Assembly: GCA_964636125.1 (NCBI GenBank)
Contig: CAZWPX010000022.1
Coordinates: 1 to 64,000 of the forward strand
Direction: 5' to 3'
DNA length: 64,000 nt
Origin: CAJINA01 sp964636125
GTDB lineage: Bacteria; Desulfobacterota; Desulfobacteria; Desulfobacterales; CAJINA01
Shown here: piece by piece, positions 60,201 through 64,000 of the stretch
How positions within the stretch are numbered: position 1 is the first letter of the stretch
Layout: each line of letters starts with the position of its first letter
The notes under the pieces: generated by a model
What the model was told of the DNA's origin: nothing
The model's input: only the letters and a program-made list of their open reading frames with translations
The model's database searches: none
Program-made: the position numbers and the translations under genes

Positions 60201-61185
60201 GAACGGGGCCCATTTCATTATGAAACCGGTTAAGCAATCCACCCTTTACAACACCATCATGGCCGCCTTTGGTTACCGGCAGCCAGTCAATCAGCCGACG
60301 GCCGATACATACCGGATGGAAGTCGGGGCCTTCAACGACCTCAAGTTCCTCCTGGTGGAGGACAACCTGATTAACCAGCGGGTCGCCATTGAGATCCTAA
60401 AAGAAACCGGCGTGCACCTGGACGTGGCTGAAAATGGTAAGCAAGCCGTGGCGGCGGTCCAGAAAAATGACTACGATATGGTGCTCATGGACATCCAGAT
60501 GCCCGAAATGGATGGACTGGAAGCCACCCGTATCATCCGTGACAACCCGGGTCTTGCGGCCTTGCCGATTATCGCCATTACCGCGCATACCATGGCCGGC
60601 GATCGCCAGCAGTGCCTGCGGGCAGGGATGAACGATTATGTATCCAAACCCATAGATCGGGGCCAGCTCTTCAGGGTCATCCACAGCAACCTGCCTAATT
60701 CTCCGGGGTTTGGTCCCCTGTTTTCAGCGACCGGGTCAAAGACGCCGCCTGCTGAAAACAGCCGGCCCGCAATTAACAAGTACCCCCCAGCTGACAATCA
60801 GCCTTTGATTGATAATCAGATAGCGAACCTGCCGGGACTAAACGTTCAAGAGGGACTGGACCGAATTGGTGGATCCATCGAGTTGTACCTTGAAATCGTA
60901 CGGGAATACTGTGCCCTCAACCGTGATTTTGTGGCGGAATTCGAGACCCTGCTGGACAAAGCGGATATTCGGAATGCCAAAATAAAAGCACACTCTTTAA
61001 AAGGCGCGGCAGGCAACATTGCCGCTGAAGAGTTATACACGGCAGCCCATGAACTCGAAAAAGCCTGCCACTCCGGAGATCTCCAGGCAATCAAGAGCCA
61101 GCTGACGCCCGTCGCCGAAAACCTGCAGGAAATCTTGAAAGTCACCGACCACCTGAACAGCCTGCCAGACAACGGGCATCTCTAA
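57259..61185 (+). CDS. Membrane hybrid histidine kinase (Cache-HAMP-PAS-HK-REC-REC-Hpt)
   Basis: 1308 residues. Two membrane helices (about 18-44, SLIILAVLVSVLISSAFITG; about 346-368, FTLFAFVFVFSLVTIVLLIA) enclose a large extracytoplasmic dCache-like sensor (RWWFKQMTAGGD, AGIMGTDINFDRLQ). Then HAMP, coiled coil, PAS (about 470-590), HisKA with FLANMSHEIRTPMNGIIG, HATPase (LLSNALKFTESG, VRDTGIGI, GGTGLGLAICKRI), receiver 1 (VLMDISLPGLDG), receiver 2 (VLMDIQMPEMDG) and an Hpt domain (AHSLKGAAGNIAAEEL). This BarA-type phosphorelay needs an external response regulator, not seen nearby. The start ATG at 57259 has no strong ribosome site. The signal is unknown. Confidence 0.94.
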   Translation: MRNLQPVTLKNSTSKVAPKFNSLIILAVLVSVLISSAFITGYLLHRFNLDVIEKDRLHNKGLAYAVKSFVDHAYSLNYQLSIHSGVKAPLNDAAPAWDLRVARYNSAIGRTGHTVATTGLPLLTEMQKTYPFVDLFFVQDSNGDQVARSFGHLGHRGERWWFKQMTAGGDPRPFFSGSYFSVTGNKPVASAFHPVIINDRFAGIMGTDINFDRLQDMISGYLNSQDLYAIVIDTKGVIIAHPDKQILKELYNLKKLNRQVLVRAEGGAALLDAKGNHLTAEQPLEWDPAVQEVAILALNGNQGYRRDIHFNGNQCTFYYDPIPLPGANGTHYATILIRNNATLKHSRFTLFAFVFVFSLVTIVLLIALFRFQFKRLVTKPLEDVNAAMQSLDFPPDEALQSASADEFQVLVNTYVDMRMRLAAANQELAETNEKLEQRVTKRTQALEKTNLALRKDIGRRKKAEKGLKEAESIYRRTIQVSPNAITITRLKDNRYFLVNDTFCRLSGFALEEVIDKTPDELDLFATTADRKKLITALQTKGELNNIEIQFKSRQGTIRDMLVSARTLRFQGEDCLIAVVMDISSRKKAENEVRALNRELEKRVSERTEQLEIANSYLEESIAQARQLAREAQAASVAKSAFLANMSHEIRTPMNGIIGMCNLARATKTDPKQSEYLQIINSSGKALLALINDILDFSKIEAGKLSFEEIPFTFNQVMDDVLDLFLNKIPDRDIEMVLDISEDTPQRLISDPLRLRQVMVNLLSNALKFTESGEIHISVKPEKDSDDTITLLFCVRDTGIGIAPEIHDKLFDVFSQADCSTTRKYGGTGLGLAICKRIVRLMGGEIWVESDIGQGSRFYFNAAFKKVGNEKPRKLDLPENLKNRNALIVEDNATTRIVLARYVNSLGFNTETTDSAEQGLASVARTTTANPYTLVLMDISLPGLDGLSALPKMKAFESTAKTCFIIISASGHEAEAERIAHMNGAHFIMKPVKQSTLYNTIMAAFGYRQPVNQPTADTYRMEVGAFNDLKFLLVEDNLINQRVAIEILKETGVHLDVAENGKQAVAAVQKNDYDMVLMDIQMPEMDGLEATRIIRDNPGLAALPIIAITAHTMAGDRQQCLRAGMNDYVSKPIDRGQLFRVIHSNLPNSPGFGPLFSATGSKTPPAENSRPAINKYPPADNQPLIDNQIANLPGLNVQEGLDRIGGSIELYLEIVREYCALNRDFVAEFETLLDKADIRNAKIKAHSLKGAAGNIAAEELYTAAHELEKACHSGDLQAIKSQLTPVAENLQEILKVTDHLNSLPDNGHL

Positions 61186-61475
61186 ACTAACTTCTTCAGC
61201 GCTTATCAGACAGGTTCCCGGGCACTGCCAGCCCTCGTGAACCTGTTCAGACCATTACGCCTTTCCCTATTGTATAATAAGACCAAGTAGCACCACCGGC
61301 CAGCTGCCATCTCACAGCGGTCTTCGGGTTTCCCCAGTGCCTGTCTTCAAGCCACCTGGCAATCTGCCTTTTTTGTTGACTACCTTTCGAAAACGAAGTA
61401 ACAATCATATTTCGAATGGCGTTCGAATAATGATCAAGGACCTCAAGATCGCAGCAATTAGGGGAGGGAGACACA

Positions 61476-62312
61476 ATGTACAGTGACCTGAAAGGAAAGA
61501 CCGCGCTGGTCACCGGAGCCGGTAAACGCTCGGGGATTGGTTACGCCATTGCCTGCGCCCTGGCCAAAAGCGGCAGCAATGTTGTCATCGCTGACCTGGG
61601 CCAGGCCGCGGGCGAAGACGCCCAGGTGGCAACCGGTGCCCAGGCAGAGATGGAGGCCATTGCCGCCGAAATGCAAAGCGCATACGGTGTCAAAAGTCTG
61701 GCCGTAACTGTCGATGTCGCGTCCCCGGCGGCGATTTCTGCAATGATCCAGGTCGTCAGCGACCGGTTTGCATCCGTCGAGATCCTCTGTAACAATGCCG
61801 GCGCCTCCTTTGGGGTTCCCAACGCGGTGCACACTTACGATGAAGCGGCCTGGATGAAAACCATTGATATTAACCTGCACAGCGTTTTCCGCATGTCACG
61901 GGCCATTATACCGCTCATGACCCCCGGCGGGGGTACTATTATCAATACCGCATCACGGGCCGGCAAGGTTCCGCCTATCTTTAACGGTGCCTATGCCGTG
62001 GCCAAAGCAGGGGTTATCATGCTCACCAAGGTCATGGCCCGGGAATTAGCCGGCATGGGTATCCGGGTCAACGCCATCTGCCCTGGCCAGATTATGACTG
62101 ACCTGGAAAAGTGGCGTTTTGGACTCGAGGCCCAGTTTTTTGAATCTACGGTTGAAGAAAGGGAAGCGGAAATGTGCAAATCCATTCCCCTGGGCAGAAT
62201 CGGAAAACCGGAAGAAGTCGGCGCCCTGGTGGCCTTTCTGGCATCGGAGGCATCGGCCTACCTGACAGGTCAGGCCGTCAACATAACCGGTGGACAATTA
62301 ATGGAATTATAA
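61476..62312 (+). CDS. Short-chain dehydrogenase/reductase
   Basis: 278 residues of classical SDR. The cofactor loop is VTGAGKRSGIGYAIA, followed by ADLGQ after beta-2 (acidic, suggesting NAD), NNAGAS, catalytic Ser in INTASRAGK and the YAVAK pair. C-terminal GRIGKPEEVGALVAFLASEA and YLTGQAVNITGGQLM are typical. A ribosome site GGGGAGGGAG precedes the ATG. It is 12 bp upstream of a ThDP enzyme, so the two form an operon; the ketone or hydroxy substrate of one is probably made or used by the other (inference). Confidence 0.92.
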   Translation: MYSDLKGKTALVTGAGKRSGIGYAIACALAKSGSNVVIADLGQAAGEDAQVATGAQAEMEAIAAEMQSAYGVKSLAVTVDVASPAAISAMIQVVSDRFASVEILCNNAGASFGVPNAVHTYDEAAWMKTIDINLHSVFRMSRAIIPLMTPGGGTIINTASRAGKVPPIFNGAYAVAKAGVIMLTKVMARELAGMGIRVNAICPGQIMTDLEKWRFGLEAQFFESTVEEREAEMCKSIPLGRIGKPEEVGALVAFLASEASAYLTGQAVNITGGQLMEL

Positions 62313-62324
62313 GGGAGAAATAGC

Positions 62325-64000
62325 ATGGCAACGATTACAGGTGGTCAACTCGCAGCGGAAACCCTGGTAGAAAAACAGGTGGAATACATATTTACACTCA
62401 GCGGTGGACATATCACCCCCATTTATCAGTATCTGGAAGATACGGCCGTGCAGTTATTCGACACTCGCCATGAACAGGCAGCCGTATTCATGGCCGAGGC
62501 ATGGGGCAAGATGACCCGCAAGCCCGGGGTGGCCATGGTAACCGCAGGTCCCGGGTTCACTAATGCCCTCACCGGAATTGCCAGCGCCTATTTCTCCAAC
62601 ACTCCGCTGGTGCTGATCGCTGGTTGTGTAGGGCTGGACCACAAGGAGAAGCTTGATCTGCAGGACATGTTTCAAGAACCGGTCATCTCCCCGATGGTTA
62701 AAAAAACCCTGGTCTGCCAGAAAACAGAACGGGTCCCGGAATTCGTTGACCTGGCATTTCGGCTGGCCGTGAGCGGCCGACCCGGTCCGGTCTACCTGGA
62801 AATTCCTGTCGATGTGCTCAACAATGCCGTCGAGGAAACTGCCGTTAAAAAAATCCAAACGCACCTGGATTCAAAACCGGTTGACCGCCAGGGTGCCGCC
62901 GAGACGCTGAACCTGCTCCGCAACAGTGAAAAACCGATTGTAATTGCCGGAACCGGTGCGTGGCAGGCCGAGGCTGAAAAGGAACTCACCGCGTTCATCG
63001 AAAAAGCGGGGATCCCTGTTTTCACCTCCCTGTCCGGACGCGGCACGGTTTCAGACGCCCACCCCCTTTGTTTTGAAGGGGCTCTGGCCATCCGGCCGGG
63101 CGGGGCTTTTGCCGCTTACCTTGAAACGGACCTCGTGATCATTCTGGGAACCCGGATTTCACTCTATTACATGTTCGGGGATGTATTCAACCCGGCCGCA
63201 AAAATGGTCCAGGTGGACATACACGCTGAAGAGATCGGTCGTAACCGGGCTATTGACCTGCCCATCGTCAGCGACCTGCAGGCCTTTTTGGCCGAATGCA
63301 ACGCTCTATTGGACGCAGATGATCTGTCCGCTGACCTGCAAACCCGTTTCGCACCCTGGATTACAACCCTTGAAACCGCCGACACCGCCGGCAAACAGCC
63401 GAGTACCGCCGACTGGGAGAGCGACAACACGCCTATTCATCCCCTGCGCCTGGCACGCGAGGTCGACCGTTTCATGGTCCGGGAAGATGACATTGTCGTG
63501 GCCGATGGCGGAGACACCACCACCTGGATGGGCATGACCCGCACCATTAAGCAACCCGGCCACTATCTTGACTATGGTATATTTGGATCCCTGGCTGTCG
63601 GCCTGCCCTATGCCAATGCCGCCAAATTGAAAAATCCCGACAAACGGGTCCTGCTCATTTCCGGTGATGGCTCCATCGGTTTCAATTTCATGGAATTTGA
63701 AAACGCCATCCGTAAAAAACTGCCCCTCGTGGTGGTGATCAGCAATGATCTTGGCTGGGGTATGATCCGACACAGCCAGGAGATCAGAATCGGTCACGCC
63801 ATAGAAGCCGGCACCTATATCGGCCGGGTGGATTACCACCTGATGGTGGAAGCCATGGGCGGCAAGGGTTTTCTGGTTGAAAAGCCCGCGGATATCCGGC
63901 CGGCCATCGCGGCCGCCTTTGCATCCGGCCAGACTTGCTGCATCAATGTCATGACCGACCCCACGACCGTCAGCCCGGGCAGCATGGCCCTTGCCAATGT
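62325..64000 (+). CDS. ThDP-dependent enzyme, acetolactate synthase-like (3' end beyond window)
   Basis: Open from the ATG at 62325 (site AAGGGAGAAATAGC) to the window edge, 558 codons with no stop. The N-terminal ThDP-PYR domain has the activating Glu in DTRHEQAAVFMAEAWG and TAGPGFTNALTGIASAYFSN; a central domain has KPIVIAGTGAWQ; the C-terminal PP domain has GDGSIGFNFMEFENAI and VVVISNDLGWGM (GDG-X25-N motif, binds Mg and diphosphate). Candidate activities in this family are acetolactate synthase, 2-hydroxyacyl-CoA lyase and benzaldehyde lyase-type carboligase. Absence of an ilvN partner and the SDR neighbour argue against branched-chain synthesis. Confidence 0.9.
   Translation, partial: MATITGGQLAAETLVEKQVEYIFTLSGGHITPIYQYLEDTAVQLFDTRHEQAAVFMAEAWGKMTRKPGVAMVTAGPGFTNALTGIASAYFSNTPLVLIAGCVGLDHKEKLDLQDMFQEPVISPMVKKTLVCQKTERVPEFVDLAFRLAVSGRPGPVYLEIPVDVLNNAVEETAVKKIQTHLDSKPVDRQGAAETLNLLRNSEKPIVIAGTGAWQAEAEKELTAFIEKAGIPVFTSLSGRGTVSDAHPLCFEGALAIRPGGAFAAYLETDLVIILGTRISLYYMFGDVFNPAAKMVQVDIHAEEIGRNRAIDLPIVSDLQAFLAECNALLDADDLSADLQTRFAPWITTLETADTAGKQPSTADWESDNTPIHPLRLAREVDRFMVREDDIVVADGGDTTTWMGMTRTIKQPGHYLDYGIFGSLAVGLPYANAAKLKNPDKRVLLISGDGSIGFNFMEFENAIRKKLPLVVVISNDLGWGMIRHSQEIRIGHAIEAGTYIGRVDYHLMVEAMGGKGFLVEKPADIRPAIAAAFASGQTCCINVMTDPTTVSPGSMALAN

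Overview
The window reads as accessory-rich chromosome of a Desulfobacterota (deltaproteobacterial, sulfate-reducer-like) bacterium. Pointers are a met operon of the metX/metW/metY type with a Cys-rich HTH gene, tungstate transport (TupABC), aldehyde:ferredoxin oxidoreductase remnants, HD-GYP and multi-PAS signalling, and several secreted proteins ending in dockerin-like Ca-binding repeats. A run of ten Ns (14013-14022) marks an assembly join. The taxonomic call is inference; no rRNA gene is present.

Layout. 0-6 kb: small minus-strand accessory genes (lipoprotein, DUF3859-like, Ntn amide hydrolase, cyclic-nucleotide-binding protein, a helical protein of unknown role flanked by direct repeats) mixed with a tyrosine-recombinase remnant and palindromic repeats. 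6-12 kb: secreted Ca-binding/dockerin-like protein, secreted caspase-fold protein, AOR fragment, alkyl-sulfatase lipoprotein. 12-20 kb: divergent AraC regulator, Cys-rich protein, assembly gap, soluble seven-PAS hybrid kinase, decayed secreted-protein gene, and a protein with 23-residue-spaced acidic motifs. 20-33.5 kb: a 9.8-kb gene for a giant secreted protein (DUF1566 repeats, beta-propellers, C13-type peptidase, dockerin-like tail) containing a near-perfect internal duplication, a frameshifted relative, MITE-like palindromes, a second AOR fragment and another DUF1566 protein.

33.6-38.8 kb: minus-strand operon HTH-metY-metX-metW-MOSC-nadA, with a perfect palindrome just upstream. 38.9-42.6 kb: SDR fused to a sensory C-terminal module, a cluster of toxin and metallophosphoesterase remnants, cysS. 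42.8-47.3 kb: alpha/beta hydrolase, then tupABC and its probable HTH/periplasmic-binding regulator. 47.5-54.4 kb: GAF-HD-GYP protein, universal stress protein, and a stress locus of response regulator, sensor kinase and HtrA protease preceded by operator-like palindromes. 54.5-64 kb: Rad3/DinG-like helicase, large membrane hybrid kinase, and an SDR plus ThDP-enzyme pair running off the window.

The housekeeping blocks are ordinary. The unusual material is in 0-33 kb and 40.3-41.1 kb: gene remnants, dispersed repeats, secreted caspase/legumain-fold proteins with dockerin-like tails, and an uncharacterised leader element found twice.
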